DNA from: Fomitopsis serialis
Taxonomy: Eukaryota > Basidiomycota > Agaricomycetes > Polyporales > Fomitopsidaceae
DNA: 64,000 bases
Direction of reading: 5' to 3'
NCBI RefSeq assembly: GCF_022376445.1
Contig: NW_025954969.1
Span: 124,001 to 188,000 of the forward strand
Each line of letters begins with the position of its first letter. Within the stretch, counting starts at the first letter, position 1. Shown one piece after another: positions 20,397 to 34,072 of this stretch. Made by a program: the position numbers and the translations under genes. Below the pieces are notes generated by a model. The model did not search any database and was not told where the DNA came from. It saw nothing but the letters and a program-made list of their open reading frames with translations.

Positions 20397-20892
20397 CCTG
20401 GCTTCAAGTGATCCTAGGTTTGGTACCAAAACAATAGGAGTTCAAGTTCACTAAGACTTGGGGAATGCTAGACAGCAGTGTTGTGATGTTGGGATTGCGG
20501 ACTTGAAGAAGAGACGGTGGTATATGTACGCAGAGCGTGGTGGCTGATACAGCGGCAGTACGACAACATAATGACATCACGCTCAATCGAGACTATCGCG
20601 GTCACATGGTTCGCGACAGCACGTACTACTACAGTGTACGCGTATAGTCACAATACGTCTATAGATTAATAATTACGTCTACAGTCCTGCATACAGTGCT
20701 AAGGCAACATCACAGAGCTCTACGGATACTATGCTTATCCAAGATGGTATGACACGGAAATACCGACTCGAACAGACATGAGGCCGTTGCCGTCTGCCTC
20801 ATACCCTGAGTCCTGATACGTATATCACTAGATCAAGCAATTTATCCAGTCGGAAACGCACGAGTCTATGCCTCAAACTCTTTCTAGCACCC
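20397..20892. other. AT-richer intergenic region
   Basis: About 500 bp between the PCMT start and the ABC-transporter stop. It is clearly AT-richer than its flanks (20590-20760) and holds no recognisable gene; presumably the PCMT promoter and transporter 3' UTR. Confidence 0.45.
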
Positions 20893-23800
20893 TCAGGAGG
20901 ACGTTGAAGCGTTCTTGCCGGTAGCTAACGCGAGCAAATGTTCCTTGTCTGCGCTCTCATTGATCAAGGAGCGCAGCAATCCGTCTTCGATCTTCAGCAG
21001 CTCACTCGGTGGGCCGTACTCAACCTAGAAGAGATGAGACGTCGTCGTAAGAGAGATGTACACCGAGAACTCACGATACGACCAGCATCGAGAACCATCT
21101 ACGCAGCGATTGGTTGTCAGCACACTAGGTCGTCGCGGAAGACCCGCGATTACTTACGATCTTGTCGCTGTCCATAATCGTTTGGAGGCGGTGCGCAATC
21201 GTGAGCAGAGTGATATCTTTTCTTAGTTCACCGCGTAATGAGGCTTGAATCACTGTGTCGGTCTCGTAGTCTAGATAGGAAGCCGCTCAGCAAACGTCCA
21301 CGATGCAATCGCACGGAAGTATGTCTCACCTATCGCAGAGGTGGCTACAGCGGCCCGCGTCAGCAAGATCACCTCTATATGATGTGAATACGCGTACCTT
21401 CGTCCAAAATCAGAAGCTTGCTCTGACGCACGATGGCTCTCGCCAACGCAAGGATTTGTCGCTGGCCTACTGAAAGGTTGCCTCCACCACTTGCAATCTG
21501 GCTGTCCAGCGTAATCTTTCCATCATCGCTTTCTTTCTGCAAAGAGAACAGCCCCGCTGCACGCAGCGCGTCGTTCAGCACAGCGTCGTCGTGTTCATGG
21601 AACGGATCGAGATTCTCTCGTAAGGTGCCGCTCAAAAGCTCGGGCTGAACACCAGGTAAGCGTCGAATGCGGGAAGTGCACAGAAGACTGCAGCGACTCA
21701 CTGATTGCGGGATGATCGTGATCTTTGAGCGAAGTGCATCCAAGTTCAGCGTGTCGGTGGCTACCCCGTCGTAGAAAACTTTCCCTTCCGTGAGAATGCA
21801 TCGGAGTAGGGCTAATGTCAGGGAGCTCTGCGGGATGATCAGGTAAAGCTTCTTCGAATTTGCCACATGTCGACTCTACCTTCCCGCTGCCAGTTCGGCC
21901 CACTTTTGAGGTTATTAGTCAAAGACCAAACGACTCGGGAGTCTGCACTCACCAATCCCTACGCGTTCGCCAGACCTCACTTCAAACGATATCGCATGCA
22001 GCACACGAGGACCATCCTGAGACATAGATACGTCAGTTACGTCCGACGAGAACTTGAGACCACATACGGGTGAGTACCGAGCAGATAGTTTCTCCACCCT
22101 CAATGTGCCGCTCGCTGGCCAATAAGCAGGAGGCACCCCTGTCGTGGTGGCCTTTGGCTCCTGCTCGACTGACAAGTATTGTTGTATCCGTTCCAAGCTT
22201 CACACATGCCATATTACTTGAACATACTGGCCCCCAGTCTCGTCATCGGCTACTCACCTGTTGCCTGATGAAGTAAGACGATCAACATACCGTCGCCGAT
22301 TCTTGTGAGGTTAGAACACGTACCACTGATCTGAAGCTCGTTGGAAAGCTTGATCCACCATATGATCAGACTGCTAAATTGCACTGGGTCGCCACCTCAT
22401 CAATCACCATCCTATGTCATATATAGCGGTCAGACGAACCTGCCATGTTGAGGGAGAAACCGATGGCAGAAGGGTTCTGTGGTGGGCCGTAGATGAGGTA
22501 GATCCCTAGGCCTGTTGTGAACAGTGCTGCCAATGCGTCGACACGGATTGCTATCCACCTAGACCAAATGAGCATATGCGGTCCGTCAAAATTTACGCCC
22601 ACTCACTGATACAAGACATAGAAGGACCGAGCAGCCCTAGTAAACTTGTCGATGCGCGTGTAGGATTCTTGTCTAACATGTCTTGTGCGCCGTATGCGCG
22701 AATAGAAACTGGCATGGGCATAGTGTTAGTTCCATCACCCCCGACGTACTAGCCGTCACGTACCCAGTCCTGCCATAGCAGCCCCGAAATGACCGAGGAC
22801 TGGTGCCTGAGCCAGGCTCATTTCGCGTTTAGTACTGAGCTGAGTATTGATGTACAGATAGCCGCAAAGTGCAGCGAGGATGAAGATGGTCGAACCGGGT
22901 ATAAGCATGAGCGGCGACATGATGACCACAGCTCCTAGCCTCGTAATCATAGTCCCGCTTTGCTCCAACCACCAGAAGAAGTAGTCCACGACTTGGTTGT
23001 CAACTGAAGAGTAATGTGAGCACATTTGACAGATACTATCGCAAAATATCGCTTGAAACGTACTGGCTTGGATGTCTTGTGTGCAACGTGTTATGATGCG
23101 AGATGCGGGCGTCATGTCTAGCCACCTGCAATAGTCATCAGCGTCGAATTCCGGCTGCGCATCGAAAAGCCCACCTCAAGGTTGTACCGAGCACAGAGGA
23201 CACCAACGCGGAGTGGATCACTCTCGACGCCCTCAGGGATCCAATGATGTAGATGATATACGAAGTAGAGAAGAGTGCGATGGTCAACGCTTGGATGAGT
23301 GCGTATGAGGTCACGTAGCTGCGGATCAATGGTGTCAATACGAGGACAGAAGAGGGTAGTGTGAACACTTACAAGGCCACAGATACCTTCTCAGGAGGCA
23401 TCTCCTCATACTGACGTGTCCACATGCCGAGGAACCAAACCTGGAATGTGCTGACGATCTCGCAGGTTACGTAGCAGCCCAGGCAAGCGAACCAGAATAT
23501 TAGTGGATGACGGCCGCCCAACGCACCAAGAACAGCTTGACTGAGAGGCGGTCAGCGATTAGACAAATCGTAACCTATTTGCACTCACACGCAGACCAGC
23601 CAACCTGACCCACTGAAACTTCTTCCTCCAGACAAGCTTTCCTTTCTTCTCTTTCTCGCCATTGTCGGGAGTAGGGGCGTCAACCTCTTCTTCGACTTGA
23701 CCTTGCATTGCCTTCGCCTGTTCTGCTGCGAGTTCGTCGACAGCTTGCAGCGCGGAGGAAAGCGAGCCCTGACTGTGAACACGACCATCTGTGCCGAGGG

Positions 23801-26800
23801 ACACGACAAAGTCTGCTATCGGTCGAGTGATCGCAACGTTGTGTGTCTGTTTCGTCGTCAGGTGAGTGCAGACGTGTCAACATATCCGTAACATACCACC
23901 AGGATAATTGTACGTCCACGAACAAGATCCCCTTGAAGCATTTGCTGACAATCCACTGGGAAGTGTGAACGTCGAGAGCGGCTAGGACGTCGTCCAAAAG
24001 TAATATCTCGGCCGAAGAGTAGATCGCACGAGCTAGCGTGATGCGCGCCTGCCCCAATGTTTGAGCAAAAATGTTATATGTCAACGCTTTGACAGTACCT
24101 TTTGTCCACCACTGTATACGGTCACTATGAGTAACATGCGACGAAAAAACCTGACAGGCATACCTAAGAGTCAAGCCCTTTTCTCCGACTTCAGTGAGAT
24201 CCCCAGCATCCAGAAGCTCCAAATCGCGGGTCAACCGCACTGCTCGATCACTTATGAGTGGTATGTTAATATGTGTAATGTCGTGAAGAGAGGCAGCCAT
24301 ACCCTTGTTGTATCGCTCCTCATCATAGGGTGACCCGAACAAATATTGTCCTACTACCCGATCAGCTTCACAGAGCCTCGTCGAACGCGCGAGAATATAC
24401 AGACCCTGACAGTCTCGTTCTGCACCCAGGATTCCTGGGCAGAGTATGCAACACCGTCCGTCCGCGGAAGGTTCACGTACGAATCCGGGCCATTCGGGAT
24501 GTAATGCATCTCGCCTGCACATGCAGTAAGAATAAAGTCTATAAAACGTCGCCCTCGGTTCTCGGACTTACCGAGTAATGCCATCAACATGGAAGTCTTC
24601 CCGAGCCTGTGGGCCCAAGAATCAAGTTGACACAACCACGTTTGAACACGAGCTCGTCTTCGATGAGCAGCCTGAACACACGTCTCTGCGGCGTCGGCGT
24701 CATTTCCCTTGTTTTGAGGCTGTCCAAGTGAAGAAGCATTTCGGAAGCCGATCACATCGTCGTCCGCGGGCCCGCTGCCTAGGACCTCGAAGCTTCATCA
24801 TCCTTGGTCGAGAAATCATCTAGTATTCGGTCTAGTGGCGTGTTAGTGAGGGCTGTTGGACTCCTGATCGCACTTGCCTCGTTGAGAAATTTGTCAATCC
24901 GATCGACGGACACCTTGGCTGCAGATTCCGTGAGAAGTAGATCATGAGGCGTATAAGTTCACCAACCTTGTATGATGAATGGGATCATCCCAAATGTCTG
25001 GTACATCTCGTTACGGAGCGTTTCGAAGACTGGCATATGGATTAGCGTAATCCTTATGCATTGCAGTGATTCCGGTGCTTACGCGTTATGGAGGAGAATA
25101 CAACAGAAGCTGGGTTGCGTCAGCGGGGCCCACAGAACACTCACAAGAAGCACATACCCGTCAACGTCTGCTTCATGACGATCGTCTTCTCAAAGAATCA
25201 GCACCACTAGTCCACATATAGCCAGCCCAGACTCACATAGATCGCGTAGGTAACGAGCATGGTCACTAACGGGATCAGTGGCTGCCGAGGGAGGACTTCA
25301 GTCGTGAGCACCACAACATGACAGGAGCTGACTGACTTCATGTAATTCATCAGGAACTCGCGCATCCGCAGACTTCTGATGACGCCCAATTCTTCTTCCC
25401 TCTTCTCTGCGACCTGTTCAGCCATGCGGGGCTCCCATCCGAAGAGTTTGATCATCCGGACCACGCCGAGCGCTGTAGACGATCATTGACCATCAGTAAC
25501 ATGAGATCAGCAAAGTCAGAGAGCAGATACCAACATTCGGTGACGGTTTGCACGCGGGCGTCCGTCTAAAGTGTGAAAATAAACCTATCAGCTCTGACGC
25601 GCATGTTTACACCGAGTATGTACCTTTGCCATCTTCTTCTCTTGCAAGCCGTGGACAAAGCTGGCGATGTAACCCGGGATCGGGAGCATTAAGCCCATGA
25701 CCGCCATCCCGACCAGAGCACTACGATGGCATCATCAACGGACGACATGTCTCATTGAAGATGCTTGGACGCACCTCCAGCCTAGGACAACATATAAAAA
25801 CCAGGTGCACAGAGCGAGCTGTGTCGGAACCTCGACGACTGTTCAAACGTTCACGTACGGCAGAGTCATGATCAGCCCGGCATACACGAAAGGATGCCAA
25901 TCGGAAGCGGGATTTCGACCTACACACGAAGATGAAGTCCCGCCCTTGGTCAATCGTTTGCATATCCGTCGTGACGAGGTTGTTGATCCGCCCAACCAGG
26001 TTCGACGCACCGCCAGACGACTCCTTGCTCGTACTCTCATCACCCTTCTTGGTGCTGGCAGCGGACCCGGCGGTGCTCGAACCGCGTAGGGTAGTTTCCT
26101 CGCTGTCGCTGTCCGGCTCAGCTGTGCCCGCCGCGGACACAGGCTCCGCGAGCGAGGCGGTATCCGGCGTCTTCCCCGGCGTCGATGGGGCACTAGCAGA
26201 CTTCGCGTCCGCCGTCTCGGCCTTCATCCGGACACGCAGCGCGTGCTCGAATACGAGCTGGGTGATCAGCGCCTTCGCGCGCACCGTCACTCTTGTCTGC
26301 GGAGCAGTTAGGTTGGCGCTCCAAGGTGCGTAGCGACACGACGGAGACTCACCACGGTGTAGACGTACCACTGGAAGGCAAACGTGCCCACCGTCGGCCC
26401 GATGAAGAGCAGAGCAATCCACACCCAGGGTCGCACGGTCAGACCCTCGCCGCCTTGTTCGAGATAGCTGTGGGTGGTTAGTCAGAGACGGGTGACATGC
26501 GTAATTGCCTGTTACGCACTTGAGCAGACGATTCACGCCGACGGGGCTCGCAAGGTACGCCACGGACTGGACTCCGTCAGCTGACAATACAGTCCACAGA
26601 CATAGATTTACGCACTCGCGATGCCAACATCAGACCGAGGACCGCGTATTCCTTCCCTGTTTCACCGGTCTAAACGATAGCGGGACTTCGGATGCGGTGA
26701 GCTCACTCACTGAAAACGCGCATTAATCCCCAGAAGAAGTGTCGTCTCTTAGGCGTCTGGAAGGGGTCCAAATGCTGACGGTCACTGTCAGTGAGAACAG

Positions 26801-27783
26801 TTAGTGAACCGGAGAGAAAGTGATTACCGGGAAGGCCCTGTTGACGAGGTTTTTGGCGTGGTCGTAGTCTGCGAGCGGGGGAAGGTCATCGAGCTTCGTG
26901 TGAGACTGCCGATACGCCTTCCATACAGTCGCATCCATCCATCCGTACAGTATCAGGGACAGGATCGACGCCGTCTGCTCCGGGTGTGGGGTCATCGGCT
27001 CCTGTATCATAGGGATCAGTGAGATGCCGCCCGACCAGCACAATGCCACCTACTTCTGGATCGAGGGGGACATACAAACGCGGGATGCATAACGGCACGA
27101 CCACCGCAGACACAGTCAGCAGGCGACTCTTGCCCAGAGGATGGGCCTTCTGCGCTGTCTTGCGGCGTCAAGGTGAACGTCGCGAGCGGCCAGACGTCTC
27201 GGTAGACATAGAGACCCCAGCTAATCAACAAAAACACAGTCAGATGGCGTGACGCGTTCGTGCTGAGCGAGCCTTGTCTGGTCACAGTGAGAAGCGCCAG
27301 GAGCGACGCGTAGGCCTGTCAAAGCAAGGAGCGACGCGTCAGCTGGGCAGGATACCATAGAAGTGATGGAGACATACGTAGGCCGCGAATATGCGGATTT
27401 CGAACCAAGGAAGCGGGGTTGCGTTCGTGTTTGTCTCGGTAGGCGCACCGAGAATCAGTTGGTATGCGGCCAACCCAAGGAGGGCGAGCACGCAAAGAAG
27501 TCTATACCTTTGAAAGCGAGGATGATCGGTCCGCCCTGTCGTTCTACATAGCGTGCTACTTTGGGCCGCTCTCTGTCGCATTCAAGAACATATGTCCGAG
27601 CGTCAGAGGTGCAGATCGACATTGTAACACGAAGGTCAAGACAGAAGCGATGGCAGCGAGCACGGGGATATTCAGTGGATTATTCCATTGATCACTGCTC
27701 ATGAGTGTGAACATTTGCGACGAAAGAAAGACGGATGATACACACCTGACCAAGCCCAACATTGTCGGGAAAGCAGCGTCCAT
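20893..27783 (-). CDS. ABC transporter, ABCC (MRP/Ybt1-like) subfamily, many exons
   Basis: Full-length pump with an N-terminal membrane region (27783 to about 27100), TMD1, NBD1, TMD2 and NBD2 across more than 20 short exons. Such proteins export organic anions, bile acids or glutathione conjugates, often at the vacuole. The cytoplasmic entry is PHPEQTASILSLILYGWMDA, then FQTPKRRHFFWGLMRVF. TMD1 contains a Ser/Thr/Ala-rich insertion of about 75 residues (25990-26250), typical of fungal ABCC proteins. NBD1: Walker A LGPTGSG(K) near 24600, LSGGQKARITLARA formed across introns near 24030-24170, Walker B EILLLDDV near 23990. NBD2: VGRTGSGK|SSLTLALLRC near 21830-21900, NLSVGQRQILALARA near 21470, LLILDEATSAID across introns, TIAHRLQT near 21220. 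It ends LALATGKNASTSS. One A appears missing in the NBD1 Walker A codon (about 24597), breaking frame there. Substrate unknown. Confidence 0.88.
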
Positions 27784-29063
27784 GGTGGCTGCGATGGAGT
27801 GGTAGCAGAACACCCTCTGCGCCTATCGCTTTATAGCAGCGACAACCGCTCGCACCGCACCCGATAAGCTGATTCAGGGCTTACGCAGACCTTCGCAGTT
27901 GTGTGACAGCGAAGTGTGAACGAATCAAGAAGCAAATGAGCGACTTACGGAGAGGCCCAGTACTAGGGGCAGACTGTTTCTCCGCCGATCTCGGGGCCGC
28001 CAATTTGCGTACGCAAATTGACTCGGATGCAAGAGCGCTCGAGATATGATAGCAATTGGGTCAGCGGGACGACTGCAAGTATGGTTCATAGAAGGCCTGA
28101 CGGGACCCTGCGCCTGCCGTCGTTGATAACAAGAACTTGAAGAAGGATGCCCGAGTCTTCGCGAGTAAGTATCATACGCTGATTCGCATGCTATTCCATC
28201 AATTCCAACTACAGCTGACACCGTTCTAATAGCAGAACTGAGGGCGCGACGACGAGCACAAGCAACTCAAGCTAAGGTCTGAAACTGAAGCTGAAGATCT
28301 GCAGAGCAGGGAGCAGGCCTTGCGAGTCGATGTCTGTGTTCCTCAGGCTCAGACAGTCACGGTGCACACTGCAATAAATTGTGCGGACCACCGCCGTGCC
28401 GGGCCGGCCGACGCCACTGGCGTCCGGCGATGTATCCGAATGTGGCAATCGTGCCACAGACATGTTGTTCGGGCGTCTCTCTACTTTGGGCAGCGACTAC
28501 TTCCATGCAGAGCTCCTCAATCTTCCGACTACCACACAAACCTGCATGCTTGGTGTGATACAAGCGGGTCTCATCTGCAGCCCTTGACGAGGGGACCTGC
28601 TATACTCGTTACCTGCGACGTCGACCAACATCGTCTCGCAGTTGCCTTCGCTCGATGAGTGTGTTTGTTGCGAACGTATTCGCGGTGATGCATTTTGATT
28701 CTATCTGCGGTCGTCCCCAATACCTGTCTAAACATGGCTGAATTTGCTACTAGGCTGCGCGACTGCTGTTCTCGTTGTCCAGTACGTCCACTGCTGTGCC
28801 GTCAAACGAGGTGCCGTGCCACAGCTCCGTCCACTGACCTGTGAACCAACTGTGAACTGAAGACATTGCTCGTGTTTTATAGTACTCGGCGACATCACAG
28901 CTTCGTCTCTGACGTTGTACAGTGTTGTTGCAAGTACTCTTGGACACACCAGCAACAGCGACTCGCTCGCATGCGAAGCGCAAGACCAATGTCAACGTAA
29001 TTTATATTTTAGACCTCCAAACAGCCATTGATCAATCGATCAACATCCCACCCAACGCTAACA
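27784..29063. other. Intergenic region upstream of the ABC transporter
   Basis: About 1.3 kb. A TATA-like CTTTATAGC lies near 27828 on the transporter side. A 68-codon plus-strand frame at 28381-28587 (contains GDVSECGNRATDMLFGRL) looks protein-like but has no recognisable family, so it is not called. The rest is presumably esterase 3' UTR and spacer. Confidence 0.4.
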
Positions 29064-31209
29064 TCAACGATGGAAGGCACGATTCAGCGACAAGATAGTG
29101 TTAATCCCGTCAGCACGGTATGTGTCCGCCTCCACCCATGCAAGTGCCGTTACATTCGCGTCCCAGACAATGTCCTGAGGATTACTGTTGTCATAAACCG
29201 GCCAGAGGGCGTTCGGTATCCCCGAGCCTGAAGCTGTTTGGATCTAAGTCGTTGATGAAGCTCGCCCAGGAACTGCTCATCAGCTTCGCGAGGCTGTAGT
29301 AGCTCTCCGGGACGCCGCCGAAGGGGTCGGGCGTCACGTCGTAGCCATAGCCTCCTGTGTTGTCGAAGACGAACGAGACCTCCTGGAAGTGGTTCACACC
29401 GGAGTAGATGGTGTTCCCGTTTGGTCGCGTGTTGAAGCGGTAGCAGTATGCTGCATTCCCCCCGGCCGTCCAGGTCTGACACTGGTAGCGCCGGGCGGCG
29501 ATGAAGGTTGCGTCGCCTTTGCGATATGGGTGAGTTGAGCCTCCACTGATAAGTCTTGTAAACTCTCACCTGCATACGCAGACGTCCGTCTATACCTGAA
29601 GAAGGGTGAGCAATAGTTCTTCACAAAATGTATGTGATATCACGCCTACTCTAGCCCGTACTTGCCACTGAGGCGGGTGCATCCGAGATCCACAGGAATC
29701 CCTTCGCAGGGGTCGTCAGGATAGGCGTTAAGAATCAGATCTCCAAGAGCGGGCGCCAATCCAATGAACGGATGAAGTGTTCCAGCTATGTAGGAGAGCG
29801 TCAACACGCACCAAACCAACAAACTGGAACAGACCTCACACGCAAGGACATCCAAAAACTGCTCGGAGGTGTTGACGCCTGTCGGCCCAAACGACGTGCC
29901 CTCGTCCGTGTTCGCGCCCGAGATGATCGGCACGTGGACGAACTCGCCCGCCTCGAGCTGGTAGCTCGCGAGCTTCGTGAACATGTCCCCGTCAAGCACG
30001 ACGAACCACTGCGTCGCGTTCGTCGTGTTGAGCGCCGCGTTGATCGTGTCGAAGGGCGTCGCGCGGAGGCACCCGAGCACGTCGATCGACTCCGTGCACC
30101 CGACGTTGTCCACGACCGCCTGGTACATCGGCGTGTAGTAGTCCGCGGTGAACATCGCGTTGGCTTGTAGGGAGTTGCCAGACTCCATGATCGCGCCGCG
30201 GAAGAGGTTGTCGTCTCGTCCGTTGTAGGCGACGAGGTGGAAGCCGACCGACTGTGCGCCCGCGCTTTCGCCTGTGTGTGTGGAATCAGCGCAGAATTAT
30301 GTGCACTGTAAGAGCTCACTTACCCCAGATCGTGACTTTCGTTGGATCACCTGTGGAAGCGTTAACTGGGCAGACCCCGTAGGATCATCAAGCCTACACA
30401 CCGCCGAAAGACGCGATGTTTTCCTGGAGCCAGTGCAAGGCCAACCTCTGATCTCTCAATCCCATGTTGTTCGTGCCCTCCCCCGCAAGCTGACCCGATG
30501 CCAAGAATCCCCTGCGATCATTGTTGAGTGCGAGATTGACTCATACTCTGCAATTATACTTACCAAGCTGAGAGACGATAGGCAATGGATACACCGATGA
30601 AGGGCTTATCCACCTCTACTCCGTTATTGACAATGAAGGAGAGGTTGTACCGTTGGTCGGGCGTGCCACCCTCGTAGAAGCCGCCGCCCTGAAGACAATA
30701 CGCGAGTCAATTGCATCCTCCAGAAATGCAAGCAAAGCAAGAACGTACGTGAATCCAAACCCCAACAGGCAACGGCTCGTCATAATCTGAGTAGTTTGCG
30801 GGCCGAATCACGTTGAGGTACAGGCAGTCTTCGCTGATCGCATATCCCCACTGATCACTCTGTGCGTGCGCTTTATTGAATAAGGCCGCAATCTATTCAG
30901 GTTCCCATGCGGATGGACTCACGCCGTATCCCACGCATTCAGGACTATACGTAGTCGCATTTCGGACGCCAGTGAAGGACGAGTTCAACGCCTCAGGATT
31001 CGCGAAGCGTAGGTCACCGAGGGGAGGCTGAGCGTATGGAATCCCAAGGAAGAAATCCTGGTTGTACTCCGGGACGTATCTGCCAGAGTAGGTTCCATTC
31101 AGCGTGTTGCGGTCGGCGGGTTCGCACTCGAGCTCTGAGCGCTGCCCGGAGCAGCCACGAAGGCCGCGACTGCCAAGAGCCACCAAGGAGACGAGAAACG
31201 CGGAAGCAT
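29064..31209 (-). CDS. Secreted type-B carboxylesterase/lipase
   Basis: Extracellular alpha/beta-hydrolase of the carboxylesterase type-B family, hydrolysing ester or lipid substrates. The signal peptide is MLPRFSSPWWLLAVAAFVAA. The hallmark block FFLGIPYAQPPLGDLRFANP follows. The oxyanion-hole HGGGFYEGG spans an intron near 30690-30760. The nucleophile elbow GESAG is formed across the intron at about 30274-30325 (VTIWG|ESAGAQSVGFHLVA). The acidic member is in SGANTDEGTSF (near 29910) and the likely His in NHFQEVSFVFDN (near 29375). The C-terminus ends NTILSLNRAFHR. Two frame breaks are seen: just after the signal peptide (about 31105, before NTLNGTYSGRYV) and near 29235 (before GIPNALWPVYDN). 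Each needs only a base or two. With all catalytic residues retained, consensus error is more likely than a pseudogene. Confidence 0.85.
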
Positions 31210-32320
31210 CGTGGCGCAGTCAGCAACGTACCTCAGGCTGTCGTCCGTGGCTTCCAGTCCTCCAGGGCAATTGCACTTATAGCCACGACGCGACCCTCAC
31301 CGAGCTCGGAAATGATCATGAGTCCAAGCTCGGGACAAGCTCGGCCTTGGATGTGGCTCACATTGCAGTGCAGGCGGTCATGGTCGCATCGTCTGGGAAG
31401 GAGAGCAGCACGGAGACGATGCGCGTAGGTCATGCGAAGGCGGTTCTGACAATCTCGGGCACCCGTGGGTCGCAGCGCAGTGGGCAATTGCAAGCTTATT
31501 TTAAATGTGGCGGCGTGCATGGTGATCGCGTGCGGGAGATTACATGCCTGTCGGGCCGTTGAAGAAGCACCATTGAGGGGATGTAAGTAGGACGGAGCTC
31601 TTACGGCCCGCTACGCACACAGAAACTGGGAACCCTTGTAATCAGGTGGTCCGACCCTCACATCGTGCAGACTGTCCCAAGTAACCATGACTCAAGCCAA
31701 CGAGCAACCTTTGAAGGCGGTTGCTTGTGTACCAGTAGGCCCAATGAACGTTGTGTGGTCCACTGACAGTCGTGGTGTAAGCTGCGCGCAGCTTCCCTTC
31801 ATCAGCGAAGTACATCGTGAGACACAACTGAGGATTGAAGAAACTGAAGGGACTGTGGACTCTGCCTGTGAGACTCTGTTTGAAGTCTCTGTGGGGCCCT
31901 CCTCTTTCTATCGGGTTGAGATTACTAGAGCCGATGAAAGAACCTTCGTCTCTAAGCCAAGGGTCGATACGATCCTGATGATTCAGGCTCTTTAGTAGTA
32001 CTGTTGAAATTGCAGAACCTACGCCGACAGAGAAGGCTAAACTACCATCGTCAGTTAACTGCACGATGCTAGCGACGGGAATAATAGTGCCAGTGCCGAC
32101 TATTCAGTACCTTGTCGTCATTGCGCTGGATGAGAGATTGATCGTAACTTACGGTCCTACGCACGTAGTAGTCTGCCGCACGCAGACCCCAAGTAAACGT
32201 GGCGGGGGAGGAATGCCGTGTAAGGCCACGCATACGAATGTGTGATTGCTGAGCCAGCCGCAAAACGTACAGGATCATTCAACGATAAAGGAATGCGACA
32301 GTTGGCAGAGCGCCAAGTAT
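31210..32320. other. Intergenic stretch between esterase and F-box gene
   Basis: About 1.1 kb. It includes the esterase promoter. Overlapping open frames at 31687-31995 (plus) and 31642-32064 (minus) have no recognisable motif; neither could be linked to a start or splice pattern. Confidence 0.4.
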
Positions 32321-34072
32321 TCACCGATCCAGGCCAGTAAAAGTATCCTGTCTTATTTGTACGCCATAACGCATGCGTATCACATCTGCGCGTACTCTAG
32401 AAGAAGGGCAAACTATGAGCGACGCTACAGATATCATGAAAGGTGTGAGTACCCACGTCAAAATACGCAAGGCTTTCAACCTCTGGAACACGTGTCTTAC
32501 TTGCTCAGCTCGCCATCGCGCCTCTAGGAATGCCAATTCCCTGGAGAGAGGATCTCTGGACGAAAAGTAGTAATCATTTGCCGAGATTTTGAACGTAACA
32601 TGCTCCAGGCGACGAAACCTCGGAGATGACAGTATTTCATCTAGTCGGGAGGTTGCAACGAGTGGCAGCCAGCTGTCATGCAGCCGATAGTACTTGGTTG
32701 GGATGATGCTTATGAGCTGAATATCTAACGATATGTTTCGCAGTGTTTCCGGATTGACGTTCGACAGCACGATTCCGAGCCAAGACAGGCTGGTCTCGTT
32801 CTCGATGTAAGGGATCGTTATTTCAAGAGACTCCAAGTTTGGATTGCTGTAAGCGAGTTTGAGATGTTCCTCTGTTGATAGGTCGCACGATTATTGGAGT
32901 ATAAATATCGCCAAGACAGCGTAGTGAACTCACCGACAGCGCCAGTCATCTCTTTCTCCTCCACACGACTATATCGCCAACCAGTGAGCTGCAGGCGGAG
33001 GCTTCGTAGTGCCGTTCCGGCGTGTCGTAGCAATTGGCTGATGCCTGATCCTCCGAGGTCATGGATAGTAAAAGTATGGCGAGTATTGAGATGGTTTGGA
33101 TCGGAACATTCATGCAGTTTGTATTCACGAAAGGACCGCAGGTTGGCTGCAAGCTCCGTGATTTGTCCGTCAGGAGTGATGAGGGTGAGTACCCTTGTTA
33201 TATCCTTGATGAAGGCGTACATGCTTCCCTCCCCATCGAGCTTGACCGGTGCGTAAGAATTGATATGGAGGGTTCGTAAGGTCGGATGACGGGCTTGGAT
33301 ATCAGCAGGGCCAATGACGCCTACTTTCTTCCAGAATATGGTCTGGCATTCGAGCCGAGTGAGACAGGCGATCGCGAGAATGATTTCCTTGAATTCGTGT
33401 GCGGATGGAAGGATTAAGTTGCGCAGGACAAGTGTCGATAGAGAGTTGAAGGTTGATAGGCCCTGATACAAGGCATTACCGAGGGGAAGAGGTCGATTTG
33501 TCTTCCATTCGCCGCGCGTGATGCAAAGACGCTCCAAGCCTTTCAGCTTTCGCGCGAACATAAGGACGAAAGTAAGCAGGCTGTCCAATGGCCACGCTCG
33601 CTTTTCGAAGGCTTCCGCAACCGCAGGTATCTCGAACTGTGATCCGCACAGTACGACGTTCTTGACCATCGTGAAGAGTGCTGGTCGTGCGGTCGCTGCA
33701 CGAAAGAACCTCTGGATGATAATCCTATGGAGGAATATGTGATCGGTGAACAGTTGTGTCTGAGCTTTGCGTCGCCAAGCCCGACATGTGAGGGAGCACG
33801 CCCGCAGTGTCCTCTCGCAGTCATTGAGCCACATAACGTCCTCGTCCACCGGCACGCATTCAATGATGTGTTCGCAGACCTCGAGCGGCACACGAGGTAG
33901 ACCAGCAGCCCTTCTTGCAGCCGCGGATACTAGGCATGCAGTCGCCCCGGATCCGGACTGATTCACAAGGTTTGAGAGCAGTTAGTGCAGGAAGAGGCGG
34001 TCTACTTACTTCGTTCCAGTTGTTGTTGCTCCAGTGCACACCTTCGCTATGGTTATCGTGAACTACTGACAT
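32321..34072 (-). CDS. F-box/LRR-type protein
   Basis: Exon 1 (34072-34010) encodes MSVVHDNHSEGVHWSNNNWNE and splices to SGSGATACLVSAAARR; this avoids the non-ATG start implied by the downstream frame alone. The F-box lies at LPRVPLEVCEHIIECVPVDE (residues about 40-60), with ERTLRACSLTCRAWRRKAQT completing the helical motif. Leucine-rich-like segments follow (LERLCITR, LSTLVLRNLILPSAHEFKEI, LRTLHINSYAPVKLDGEGSM, LRSLRLQLTGW). The intron at about 32892-32931 joins AVG to EHLKLAYSNPNLESLEITIP, and the last exon ends at 32321. F-box proteins of this kind are a large, fast-expanding family in mushrooms and are presumed SCF substrate adaptors. The frame is intact. A C-terminal paralogue fragment lies at 55140-55500. 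Confidence 0.75.

Noticed and set aside
29772..30170. Plus-strand open frame opposite the carboxylesterase
   Set aside because: Shadow of the esterase exon, which carries the catalytic motifs on the minus strand.
33900..33966. Start of the second F-box protein at a GTG near 33966
   Set aside because: An acceptor lies just inside this point, and an upstream exon with ATG at 34072 joins in frame.
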